In this document: one piece after another, positions 9,774 to 17,701 of the stretch | How the letters are laid out: the number at the start of each line of letters is the position of its first letter | Numbering within the stretch: the first letter of the stretch is position 1 | Assembly (NCBI RefSeq): GCF_004923255.1 | Contig: NZ_QYRT01000001.1 | Coordinates: forward strand, 62,001-126,000 | DNA from: Subtercola vilae | Lineage (GTDB): Bacteria > Actinomycetota > Actinomycetes > Actinomycetales > Microbacteriaceae | DNA length: 64,000 bases | Direction: 5' to 3' | The notes under the pieces: generated by a model | What the model was told of the DNA's origin: nothing | Seen by the model: only the letters and a program-made list of their open reading frames with translations | Databases searched by the model: none | Position numbers and translations under genes: made by a program

Positions 9774-10657
9774 GACAGCTCCTGAAGTGCGAGAAGCACC
9801 TGTTCGGCCGAGGGAACCTTGTGGTGCCACTCGACGCGGTCTTCGATGAATGAGACGCCCTTGCCCTTGACGGTGTTGGCGATGATGGCGACCGGCTTGC
9901 CGGTGGTCGAGGGCGCGAAGGCCTCGACGAGCTCGGCGTAGCTGTGGCCGTCGATGACCCGCACCTCGCAGCCGAACGACGCGAGCCGCTCGTCGAGCGG
10001 GTCGAGCGCATTGGTGTCTTCGGTGCGCCCCCCCTGCTGCAGGCGGTTGCGGTCGACGATGGCGACGAGGTTGTCGAGCTTGTACTGAGACGCGGTCATC
10101 AGCGCCTCCCAGTTACTGCCCTCCTGCATCTCGCCGTCACCCATCACCACGAAGATGCGAGCGTCGTTCTTCGACAGCTTTGCAGCCATGGCCTGGCCGA
10201 CGGCGACGGGCAGCCCGTGCCCGAGCGGGCCCGTGTTGGTCTCGACGCCGGGCACCTTGTTGCGGTTCGGGTGACCGTTCAGCGACGAGAGGGGCGCCAT
10301 GAAGGTGTTCAGCTCGGCCGGCTCGAAGTAACCGCTGTGCGCGAGGGTCGTGTAGAGCGCACCCGCGCAGTGGCCCTTGCTGAGAATGAAGCGGTCGCGG
10401 CCGGCCAGCGTGGGGTTCGCCGGGTCGATCCGCAGTGTGTACGCGTAGAGCGTGGTCAGAATGTCGGTGACCGACAAGTCGCCGCCCACGTGGCCCTGGC
10501 CCGCGGTCGAGATCATGGTGATGATGCTGCGGCGGGTGAGACGAGCCTTCTCGGCCAGCAGTGCGTCTCGGTCGGCGGCGCTGGCATCTTCGAGCTGTGC
10601 GCGCAGAGCGCGCCACACCTCGACCTGCTCGAGATCAGTGGCTAACATCGATTGCAT
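9770..10657 (-). CDS. Transketolase N-terminal subunit (split transketolase)
   Basis: 295 residues, the thiamine diphosphate pyrophosphate-binding half of a transketolase. GQGHVGGDLS, SKGH, NTGPLGHGLP and MGDGEMQEGSNWEA with the following Asn in DRNRLQQ form the TPP/Mg site. It is the first gene of the five-gene operon and starts at 10657 (ATG); a second ATG at 10648 is possible. The upstream 48 bases are shared with the divergent nucleoside hydrolase-like gene and contain the 12-base palindrome at 10663-10674. Together with the next gene it makes one complete enzyme. Confidence 0.87.
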   Translation of the reverse strand: MQSMLATDLEQVEVWRALRAQLEDASAADRDALLAEKARLTRRSIITMISTAGQGHVGGDLSVTDILTTLYAYTLRIDPANPTLAGRDRFILSKGHCAGALYTTLAHSGYFEPAELNTFMAPLSSLNGHPNRNKVPGVETNTGPLGHGLPVAVGQAMAAKLSKNDARIFVVMGDGEMQEGSNWEALMTASQYKLDNLVAIVDRNRLQQGGRTEDTNALDPLDERLASFGCEVRVIDGHSYAELVEAFAPSTTGKPVAIIANTVKGKGVSFIEDRVEWHHKVPSAEQVLLALQELS

Positions 10658-10662
10658 ACCTA

Positions 10663-10674
10663 TTCACTAGTGAA
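10663..10674. promoter_or_regulatory. Perfect palindrome, candidate operator for the sugar operon
   Basis: TTCACTAGTGAA is a perfect 12-base inverted repeat, 5 bases before the start of the split transketolase operon and 31 bases before the divergent hydrolase gene. It is AT-richer than its surroundings. The SorC regulator at the end of the operon is the likeliest ligand. Protein binding is inferred. Confidence 0.5.
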
Positions 10675-10705
10675 GTAATTTACAAAGCTTGTCACGAGCG
10701 CGCTT

Positions 10706-11653
10706 ATGCTGTCAACCATGACCCCACCCCGCATGCGCCTGATTCTCGACAATGACTACTCGGGAGACCCTGACGGCCTCTTTCAGCTCGCGCATCACGT
10801 TCTGTCACCCTCGGTCGACATCCGGGCCATCATCGGCTCGCACCTGCAGCCGGGCGACCCGTTCGACCCGTCAGAGACGACGGCCGACAACGCTGTGATG
10901 CGGGCCCGCGAGGTGCTCCAGGCGTTGGGGCTGGATGCCCGTTTCGCCGTCGTGGCCGGCAGCAATGTCGCCCTCACCGACGCCCGCACCCCGCACGACT
11001 CCGCGGGTGCGCGGGCCATCGTGGCCGAGGCCATGCGTGACGACACCGACCTGCCGCTGTACATTGCGTGCGGCGCCGGGCTCACCGAGCTGGCCAGCGC
11101 GTTTCTGCTCGAGCCACGCATCGCCGGGCGGCTCACGGTGGTGTGGATCGGCGGCAACGAGCATCCGGCCCTCGCCGTCGAACCGCCGCGCGCTGACGCG
11201 GTGGAGTACAACCTCAACATCGACATCGCGGCCGCGCAGGTGGTCTTCAACGAGTCGGAGCTCGACGTGTGGCAGGTTCCGCGTGACGCGTACCGGCAGA
11301 CGCTGATGTCGAACGCCGAACTCGAGTTGCGGGTACGGCCGTGCGGGGCGGTGGGCGAGTTGCTCTACCAGAGCATCCATTCGGTCGTCGACATGGCGGC
11401 ATCGCACGACGTGATGCTCGGCGAAACCTACATCTACGGCGACAGCCCGCTGGTGCTGCTCACCGCGCTGCAGTCGTCGTTTCAGGCCGACCCGTCATCG
11501 AGCACCTACGCCACAGTGCCCGCGCCGCGCATCGAGGCCGACGGCAGTACGACGTTCAGCGGAGTGGGCCGACCGATCAGGGTCTACACACGGCTGGACG
11601 TTCGGCTCATGTTCGACGACCTGTTCGCCAAGCTCGCGCTTCACACGGCGTAG
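10706..11653 (+). CDS. Inosine-uridine nucleoside hydrolase-like N/O-ribosyl hydrolase
   Basis: 315 residues of the IunH superfamily. The N-terminal LILDNDYSGDPDG is the calcium-binding aspartate motif (normally DTDPGxDD, here with a variant DPDG end). The mid-protein VEYNLNIDIAAAQVVF matches the conserved family motif around the sugar site, and ETYIYGDSPLVLL lies near the C-terminus. Canonical members cleave the N-glycosidic bond of furanosyl nucleosides. It is divergent from the transketolase-kinase-isomerase operon and shares its 48-base promoter region, which ties it to that sugar. Several ATGs (10706, 10718, 10733) could serve as start. Release of a furanose sugar from a glycoside is a reasonable inference, not shown. 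Confidence 0.78.
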   Translation: MLSTMTPPRMRLILDNDYSGDPDGLFQLAHHVLSPSVDIRAIIGSHLQPGDPFDPSETTADNAVMRAREVLQALGLDARFAVVAGSNVALTDARTPHDSAGARAIVAEAMRDDTDLPLYIACGAGLTELASAFLLEPRIAGRLTVVWIGGNEHPALAVEPPRADAVEYNLNIDIAAAQVVFNESELDVWQVPRDAYRQTLMSNAELELRVRPCGAVGELLYQSIHSVVDMAASHDVMLGETYIYGDSPLVLLTALQSSFQADPSSSTYATVPAPRIEADGSTTFSGVGRPIRVYTRLDVRLMFDDLFAKLALHTA

Positions 11654-11675
11654 CGGCGCGTCGACGGCGGTGCGT

Positions 11676-12278
11676 CTACAAGGGTACTGACAACAACCGC
11701 GCCACATACGCGTGCACTTCGTCGACCATCACGACCGATGTGCGGTCGAGCAGCCACTGCACCTGCAGCCCATCCATCAGTGCGACGAGCGAGCGGGCCG
11801 CGCTCGCCGGGTCGACGCCATCGACGAGTTGCCCGCGCTCTTTCATGTCGGCGAAGGCCTCTGTCGAGATCCCGATGCTCCACTGGTAGCGGGCGATGAA
11901 GTACTGGTGCGCCGGATGCTCGGGGTCGGTCGCCTCGGCAGACAGAACGCAGTGCAGCTCGACCAGGCCGGGAATGCTCGCGTTGTACCGCACGAGTTCG
12001 ACGAGCCCGCGAATCAATTCGATTCCCGCGCTGTCGAGCGGCACGCGCATTCGCGCATCGTCGTCGCGGGCTTCGAGAACCGCTGCCAGCAGCTCGGACT
12101 TGTTCGAGAAATGGTGCAGCAGGCCGGCCTGGCTCATTCCCACGCGTTCAGCGATTTCGCGGAGCGAGCCGCTGCGATACCCGGAGGTCGCGAAGACTTC
12201 AAGCCCGGCCATGACGATCTCCCGTCGCCTGAGCGAGGTTTTGGCGTAGCTACCGCGAAGCTTGCCCGTGAGTGTCAT
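11676..12278 (-). CDS. TetR-family transcriptional regulator of the glycoside cluster
   Basis: 200 residues from the ATG at 12278; an in-frame extension to 12350 runs into the promoter region and is not preferred. The N-terminal TetR reading head is clear: RRREIVMAGLEVFATSGYRSG, then SLREIAERVGMSQAGLLHHFSNKSELL (about residues 17-65). The C-terminal helical ligand domain has WLLDRTSVVMVDEV. It is divergent from the Opp-type importer and the glycoside hydrolases, the common layout in Microbacteriaceae for local repressors of oligosaccharide uptake and glycosidase genes. It converges tail to tail with the hydrolase-like gene. Confidence 0.9.
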   Translation of the reverse strand: MTLTGKLRGSYAKTSLRRREIVMAGLEVFATSGYRSGSLREIAERVGMSQAGLLHHFSNKSELLAAVLEARDDDARMRVPLDSAGIELIRGLVELVRYNASIPGLVELHCVLSAEATDPEHPAHQYFIARYQWSIGISTEAFADMKERGQLVDGVDPASAARSLVALMDGLQVQWLLDRTSVVMVDEVHAYVARLLSVPL

Positions 12279-12446
12279 GCCATGAAGAGTAACAAGATTC
12301 AGCATGCGCGTGAGGCTTCTCAGCAGACCTCGAATCTGCGGGTTCACCATTTTCTTTTGAAAACCTAGTGGTCACTCGCTTTTTGTGTTACCTTCGCTTT
12401 TCAGATGTAGTCCGACGGCGGATTACCGTTTTGTAAAGGAATAAAG
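12279..12446. promoter_or_regulatory. Divergent promoter region, TetR gene / ABC importer
   Basis: This 168-base gap is AT-richer than the genes around it. It carries a strong ribosome binding site (AAAGGA, 12435-12440) for the solute-binding protein. A short inverted repeat, TTTTC then GAAAA spaced by four bases, lies near 12350-12365. I could not find a convincing long TetR operator by eye. Confidence 0.5.
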
Positions 12447-13967
12447 ATGTTCCGATGGAAGAGGCTGACGGCTATCGCTGCCGTCGTCGCTCTGGGGCTC
12501 ACCGGTTGCGCAGCAGGCGGCAGTGACTCCTCGAGTGGCACACCGACCACACTCACCCTGGGTGTTCTGGTACCTGCGACGACGTTCGAAGCGTCAGGTT
12601 TGAACTGGGCCAACGAGTCGCCCTACGGCCAGGCCGTGTACGACTCCCTGCTGCGCGGAAACCCCGACGGCTCGATCGCGCCGAACCTTGCCACCGATTA
12701 CACCTACAACGCCGACAAGACCGTTCTCACGCTGAAACTGCGCACAGACGTGAAGTTCACCGACGGTACGGCCCTCGATGCCAGCGCCGTGGCGCAGAAC
12801 CTGCTTCGCTTTCGCGATGGCACTTCGCCCAACAAGTCGTATCTCGCGGCCGTGGCAGACGCCACCGCCACCGACACAAGCACCGTGACCATCACTCTCA
12901 AGGCCTCCGACCCCTCGCTTCTCAGTAACCTCACCCGAAACGCCGGCATGGTCGAGAGCCCGGCTGCCTTCACGAAAGCCGATGTCGCCACGAACCCTGT
13001 CGGTTCGGGCCCCTACATTCTCGACGTTGCAAAAACTGTCGTGGGTACCAGCTATGTGTTCGAGAAGAACCCGAACTACTGGAAGCCCGCTGACGTTCAC
13101 TACGACAACCTCACGCTCAGTGTCTTCTCCGACGCCACCGCTCTGCTGAACGCCATCAAGGGCGGCCAGGTCAACGCGACGAACACGGCAAGCAACAACG
13201 ACCTCGACCAGATCACGGCAGCGGGATTCACGATCAATCCACTTGAGCTGAACTGGACTGGTCTGATGCTGATCGACCGCGACGGCACTTCGAACCCCGC
13301 GCTCGGCGACGTGCGCGTTCGCCAGGCGATCAACTACGCCTTCGATACCAAGGCCCTGTTGCAGGCCGTCGGCCAGGGTTACGGAACACCCACCTCGCAG
13401 ATCTTCCCGAAGACATCTGTCGGCTACGACCCCGCGCTCGACTCCGCGTACACGTACGACCCGGCCAAGGCCAAGGCCCTGCTGGCCGCGGCTGGTTATG
13501 CGAACGGGCTCACGCTGCAGATGCCGAGTACGTCGCTTCTCGGAACCGCGGTCTTCACGCTGTACGCACAGCAGTTGAAAGACGTGGGCATCACCGTGAA
13601 CTTCACCGACGCGGGCAACAACTACATCTCTGACGTTCTGGCACCGAAATACGGGAGCTACTACTTCATCTTGCAGGAAGACCCCGACTGGGCGCTCATT
13701 CAGTTCTCGATCGCCCCGACCGCGACGTTCAACTCCTATCACACCCAGAATGCCACTGTCGATGCGCTCATCGAGAAGATCCACAACGGCAGCCAGGCCG
13801 ACTCCGACCAGGCCGTGAAAGACCTGAACAAGTACGTCGTCGACAATGCCTGGTTCGCACCGTGGTACCGCATGCAGTCGAGTTTCGCCACAGATGCCCA
13901 CACCAAGGTGACCGTGCAGGCCGACAACGCCTACCCGTACCTGTGGAACTTCACGCCCATCTCATAA
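12447..13967 (+). CDS. ABC importer solute-binding lipoprotein, family 5 (Opp/Dpp type)
   Basis: 506 residues. An N-terminal MFRWKRLTAIAAVVALGLTG signal ends in a lipobox with Cys21, followed by a Gly/Ser-rich tether, so this is a lipoprotein on the outer face of the membrane. The body has the SBP_bac_5 pattern: ANESPYGQAVYDSLLR, the FTDGTALDASAVAQNLLRF segment, and a VRQAINYAFDTKALLQ motif in the second half. Family 5 proteins bind peptides, nickel or, in several bacteria, oligosaccharides. It is followed by permease and ATPase genes and five glycosidase genes nearby, so an oligosaccharide or glycoside ligand is inferred. Confidence 0.9.
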   Translation: MFRWKRLTAIAAVVALGLTGCAAGGSDSSSGTPTTLTLGVLVPATTFEASGLNWANESPYGQAVYDSLLRGNPDGSIAPNLATDYTYNADKTVLTLKLRTDVKFTDGTALDASAVAQNLLRFRDGTSPNKSYLAAVADATATDTSTVTITLKASDPSLLSNLTRNAGMVESPAAFTKADVATNPVGSGPYILDVAKTVVGTSYVFEKNPNYWKPADVHYDNLTLSVFSDATALLNAIKGGQVNATNTASNNDLDQITAAGFTINPLELNWTGLMLIDRDGTSNPALGDVRVRQAINYAFDTKALLQAVGQGYGTPTSQIFPKTSVGYDPALDSAYTYDPAKAKALLAAAGYANGLTLQMPSTSLLGTAVFTLYAQQLKDVGITVNFTDAGNNYISDVLAPKYGSYYFILQEDPDWALIQFSIAPTATFNSYHTQNATVDALIEKIHNGSQADSDQAVKDLNKYVVDNAWFAPWYRMQSSFATDAHTKVTVQADNAYPYLWNFTPIS

Positions 13968-13983
13968 CCCGCTTCACCCGCAA

Positions 13984-14031
13984 GGTCTGGCGGGGCAGGG
14001 CTCTCGCTCGAGGCCCCCGCCCCGCCAGACC
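13984..14031 (+). other. Intercistronic stem-loop between binding protein and permease
   Basis: GGTCTGGCGGGGC at 13984-13996 pairs perfectly with GCCCCGCCAGACC at 14019-14031, with further G:C pairing inside the 22-base loop. No T-run follows, so it is not a classic terminator. Such hairpins after a binding-protein gene often stabilise the upstream transcript and lower expression of the membrane genes; that role is inferred here. Confidence 0.65.
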
Positions 14032-14052
14032 GACCGACTCCGAGGATCACCG

Positions 14053-14994
14053 GTGATCAGATTCATCTTGAGACGACTGCTCTCAGGCGTCATTCTCATC
14101 TTCGTCATCTCGACGGTGGCGTACCTGCTGCTCTACCTCGGCGGCGGCGACATCGCCCGCCGCATTCTGGGGCAGTCGGCCACGGCGGCGACGGTCGCCC
14201 AGAAGGCGCACGCCCTCGGCCTCGATCAGCCGCTGTTCGTGCAGTACGGCCAGTGGCTGAGTCATGCCGTGACCGGTAGCCTCGGGTCGTCGTGGTTCAC
14301 CTCGCAGCCCGTGACCGCCGCGATCACCTCGCGGCTCTCGGTCACCCTCTCGCTGGTGATCGGTGCGACCATCATCTCGGCCATCGTCTCGGTCATTCTG
14401 GGCGTACTGGCGGCGACCCGCCGCGGCTGGGTCGACAGGGTCGTGCAGATCTTCACCATTCTGGGCTTCGCCATTCCCGGATTTCTTGTCGCCCTCGCCC
14501 TGGTCACCGTTTTCGCCATCGACCTCAAGATATTCAAGCCGACGGGCTTCGTGCAGTTCGCGACGTCGCCCGGTGGCTGGGCAGCCACCGTGACACTGCC
14601 GATCATTGCGCTCGCGTTGGGCGGTATCGCCGGGGTCACCCAACAGATTCGCGGCTCGGTCATCGATGCCCTTCGCCAGGACTACGTTCGTACCCTGCGC
14701 AGCCGCGGCCTCTCCAACACCCGCGTGGTCTACAAACACGTTCTGCGCAACGCCGGCGGCCCGGCTCTGGCCATTCTCGCGGTGCAGTTCGTCGGCCTCT
14801 TCGGTGGAGCAGTGATCATCGAACAGATCTTCGCCATCCCGGGCCTCGGCCAGGTGGCGGTCATCGCCACCACCCAGGGTGATATTCCGCTCGTGATGGG
14901 GCTCGTTGTGGCAACGGCCATCATCGTGGTCGTCGTGAACCTGATCATCGACCTGCTGCAGGGCTTTCTCAACCCGAAAGTGCGACTCTCATGA
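14053..14994 (+). CDS. ABC importer permease, DppB-like
   Basis: 313 residues beginning with GTG at 14053 (MIRFILRRLLSGVILIF, the typical start of DppB/OppB proteins). About six membrane segments are visible. The cytoplasmic EAA-type loop reads SVIDALRQDYVRTLRSRGLS, followed by HVLRNAGGPALA. It forms the channel with the second permease domain of the next gene. The next gene starts 4 bases before this stop, so they are coupled. Confidence 0.92.
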   Translation: MIRFILRRLLSGVILIFVISTVAYLLLYLGGGDIARRILGQSATAATVAQKAHALGLDQPLFVQYGQWLSHAVTGSLGSSWFTSQPVTAAITSRLSVTLSLVIGATIISAIVSVILGVLAATRRGWVDRVVQIFTILGFAIPGFLVALALVTVFAIDLKIFKPTGFVQFATSPGGWAATVTLPIIALALGGIAGVTQQIRGSVIDALRQDYVRTLRSRGLSNTRVVYKHVLRNAGGPALAILAVQFVGLFGGAVIIEQIFAIPGLGQVAVIATTQGDIPLVMGLVVATAIIVVVVNLIIDLLQGFLNPKVRLS

Positions 14995-16844
14995 CCCAAG
15001 CAATGCCGCTGCAAGGCCCCACCCTCACGGTGGCCGAAGAAGAGCGTTCCGCGCGCATCAGTCTTTTTCGCCGCCTGCTGAAGAACCCCTCTGGCCTCGT
15101 CGCGATGATCTTTCTCGCGCTCATCGTGCTGAGCGCCATTCTGGCCGGTGTCATCACGTCGGCCGACCCGAACGCCGCGTCGCTTCAGGATGTTCTCGCC
15201 CACGCCTCGGCGGCGCATCCGCTCGGCGCTGACAGTGCCGGCCGCGACGTTCTCGCCCGGCTGCTCTACGGCAGTCGATTCAGCCTCGCCGGGGCCCTCG
15301 TCACCCTCGTGGTGGCCGCCGTCATCGGTGTGACCAGCGGCTTGATCGCCGGGTACTTCGGCCGATGGTTCGACTCGGTCTCGTCGTGGGTCGCCGGTCT
15401 GGTCATGGCATTGCCCGGCTTCGTGGTGCTGCTGGCTGCCCGTGCGGTTCTCGGCCCGTCGATGTGGCTCGCCATGGGCATCTTCGGCGTTCTCATCTCC
15501 CCCGCTTTCTTTCGGCTCGTCTACGCCTCTGTCTCCGCCGTGCGCAACGAACTGTACGTCGACGCGGCGCGGGTCTCTGGCCTCAGCGACGCACGCATCA
15601 TTGCGCGGCACATCTTCACCGTGGTGCGCGCGCCCATCATCATTCAGGCCGCCATGATCACCGGTATCGCCATCGCCATTCAGGCGGGCCTCGAATTTCT
15701 CGGCCTCGGTGACACGAACGTGCCCAGCTGGGGAAGCATGCTGAACGACGGCTTCGCGAACATCTACAAGAACCCCACTCTGCTGCTCTGGCCGGCCCTG
15801 GCCATCGCCCTCACCTCGGTCGCGCTGACACTGCTCGCCAACGCTATGCGCGACGAGCTCGAGCGCAGCTCCGGCAGTAAGAAGCGCCGCGGAGCCACGA
15901 AGCGCGCCCAGGTTCTCGTCGAGCACGAGCTCGTGGTCAGCCACCCCGACGATGCCCGCACTGAGGCCGCGCTGGGCGAAGAACTTCTGCGCATCACCGA
16001 CCTCGCCGTGGGTTACGACCAAGCCGATGGCTCAGTCACGACCGTTGTGAACGATGTGTCGCTCGTGGTTCGCCGCGGCGAGGTTCACGGTCTGATCGGC
16101 GAGTCGGGTTCGGGCAAGACGCAGACCGCCTGGTCGATCCTCCGTCTGCTGCCCGACGGCGGCCGGGTGGTGGGCGGCTCGATCTTCTTCGAGGGCAAAG
16201 ACCTCGCCAAGGCCAGCGAGAAAGAGATGACGGCCCTTCGCGGCAAGAAGATCGCCTACATTCCGCAAGAGCCCATGTCGAACCTCGATGCTTCGTTCAC
16301 CATCGGCAGCCAGCTGGTCGAGCCCATGCGCGTCTGCCTCGGCCTCAGCAAGAAAGAGGCCACCGCGCGTGCCCTTCAGCTGCTCGCCCGCGTGGGTATT
16401 CCGAACCCAGAGCGCACGTTCACGGCGTACCCGCACGAGGTTTCCGGTGGCATGGCCCAGCGTGTGCTGATCGCCGGCGCCGTGTCGTGCAATCCCGACT
16501 TGCTCATTGCCGACGAGCCCACAACGGCTCTGGATGTCACGGTTCAGGCCGAGGTTCTCGATCTGCTCCGCGAGCTGCAGAGCGAGCTCACCATGGGCGT
16601 CGTGCTCGTGACGCACAACTTCGGCGTGGTGGCAGATCTCTGCGACCGCGTCTCGGTGATGCGCAACGGGCGAATCGTGGAGACGGGGCCAGTGCGTACG
16701 ATCTTCGCCCAGCCCGAGCATCCGTACACCCAGTCGTTGTTCGAGGCGATTCTCGAAGACGGCGATGCGCGCGAGCCATTACAAGACACCCCCTCGGTCG
16801 AGACCATCGTGCTCGAAACCATTGGTAAAGGAGCCTCCAAGTGA
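14991..16844 (+). CDS. Fused ABC permease (DppC-like) and ATPase (DppD-like)
   Basis: 617 residues holding two normally separate proteins. Residues 1-300 are a DppC-type permease with several membrane helices and the loop NELYVDAARVSGLSDARIIA. After a charged linker (about 300-325), residues 330-610 are a full ATPase: Walker A GESGSGKT, Q-loop IPQEPMS, signature VSGGMAQR, Walker B LLIADEPTTALD, and the Opp/Dpp-specific C-terminus with QPEHPYTQSL. The signature is SGGMAQR where SGGMRQR is usual in this family. The fusion is a recurring arrangement in Actinobacteria, so it is not a sequencing artefact. It overlaps both neighbours by 4 bases. Confidence 0.92.
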   Translation: MTQAMPLQGPTLTVAEEERSARISLFRRLLKNPSGLVAMIFLALIVLSAILAGVITSADPNAASLQDVLAHASAAHPLGADSAGRDVLARLLYGSRFSLAGALVTLVVAAVIGVTSGLIAGYFGRWFDSVSSWVAGLVMALPGFVVLLAARAVLGPSMWLAMGIFGVLISPAFFRLVYASVSAVRNELYVDAARVSGLSDARIIARHIFTVVRAPIIIQAAMITGIAIAIQAGLEFLGLGDTNVPSWGSMLNDGFANIYKNPTLLLWPALAIALTSVALTLLANAMRDELERSSGSKKRRGATKRAQVLVEHELVVSHPDDARTEAALGEELLRITDLAVGYDQADGSVTTVVNDVSLVVRRGEVHGLIGESGSGKTQTAWSILRLLPDGGRVVGGSIFFEGKDLAKASEKEMTALRGKKIAYIPQEPMSNLDASFTIGSQLVEPMRVCLGLSKKEATARALQLLARVGIPNPERTFTAYPHEVSGGMAQRVLIAGAVSCNPDLLIADEPTTALDVTVQAEVLDLLRELQSELTMGVVLVTHNFGVVADLCDRVSVMRNGRIVETGPVRTIFAQPEHPYTQSLFEAILEDGDAREPLQDTPSVETIVLETIGKGASK

Positions 16845-17701
16845 CCGATGTGCTGCTCGACATCACGAACGTGGTCGTCGACTACCCGATCAAAGGCTTT
16901 CGAAAAGAGCCGTTCCGCGCCCTTAAGGGAGTGTCGCTCGACATTCGTCCCGGCGAGACCGTGGGCCTCGTGGGCGAGTCGGGTTCGGGCAAGACCACCC
17001 TCGGCCGTGCGGTGCTGGGGCTGGCGCCGGTGACCAGCGGCAGCATCCTGTATCGGGGTAAAGACATCGCGCACCTCAGCCGAGGTGAGCGCCTCGCTCT
17101 GTCGAGCGAGATTCAGGTGGTCTTTCAAGACCCGTACACCTCGCTCAACCCGTCGCTGACGATCGAACAGATTCTCGTCGAGCCGCTGACCGTTCGAAAG
17201 GTCTCGCAGCGCGACGCCTCGAAGCGGGTGCGCGACCTGCTCGACCAGGTGGGCCTGCCCACCAGTGCCGCAGACCGTCTGCCGCGCGAGTTCAGCGGCG
17301 GCCAGCGCCAACGCATCGCCATCGCGCGCGCCCTCGCGCTCGAGCCGCGCCTGATCGTCTGCGACGAGCCCGTGTCGGCGCTCGACCTCTCGACCCAGGC
17401 CCGTGTGCTCGAACTGTTCAAAGAGATTCAGGAGCGCACCGGCGTCGCCTACCTCTTCGTGTCGCATGACCTTGCGGTTGTGCGCAGCCTCAGCCACCGC
17501 GTCGCGGTGATGTACCACGGCGAGATCGTGGAGTGGGGCGACGCCGACCAGGTGACGGCCCGCCCCGAGCATCCGTACACCCAGCGGCTCTTTCTCGCCG
17601 CGCCCGTGCCCGACCCGGTGCGGCAGGAGCAGCGCCGCGCCGATCGCCAGCGACTGCTCGCGGTTCAGGCCGAGCAGAACCTGCAGGCGGGCGTTCTCTA
17701 G
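16841..17701 (+). CDS. ABC importer ATPase, DppF-like
   Basis: 286 residues from GTG at 16841, which overlaps the preceding stop (GTGA) and has AAAGGAG 5-11 bases upstream. Walker A GESGSGKTT, Q-loop VFQDPYTSLNPS, signature FSGGQRQR, Walker B LIVCDEPVSALD and H-loop SHDLAVV are all intact, with the PEHPYTQRL C-terminal motif of the oligopeptide-importer ATPases. It pairs with the ATPase domain of the fusion protein to energise uptake. The GH42 gene starts at the next base after its stop. Confidence 0.92.
   Translation: MTDVLLDITNVVVDYPIKGFRKEPFRALKGVSLDIRPGETVGLVGESGSGKTTLGRAVLGLAPVTSGSILYRGKDIAHLSRGERLALSSEIQVVFQDPYTSLNPSLTIEQILVEPLTVRKVSQRDASKRVRDLLDQVGLPTSAADRLPREFSGGQRQRIAIARALALEPRLIVCDEPVSALDLSTQARVLELFKEIQERTGVAYLFVSHDLAVVRSLSHRVAVMYHGEIVEWGDADQVTARPEHPYTQRLFLAAPVPDPVRQEQRRADRQRLLAVQAEQNLQAGVL

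Noticed and set aside
14991-16844. Permease-ATPase fusion as a novel gene
   Set aside because: Striking, but this fusion is a known recurring arrangement in actinobacterial Opp/Dpp importers, so it is annotated and not claimed as new.
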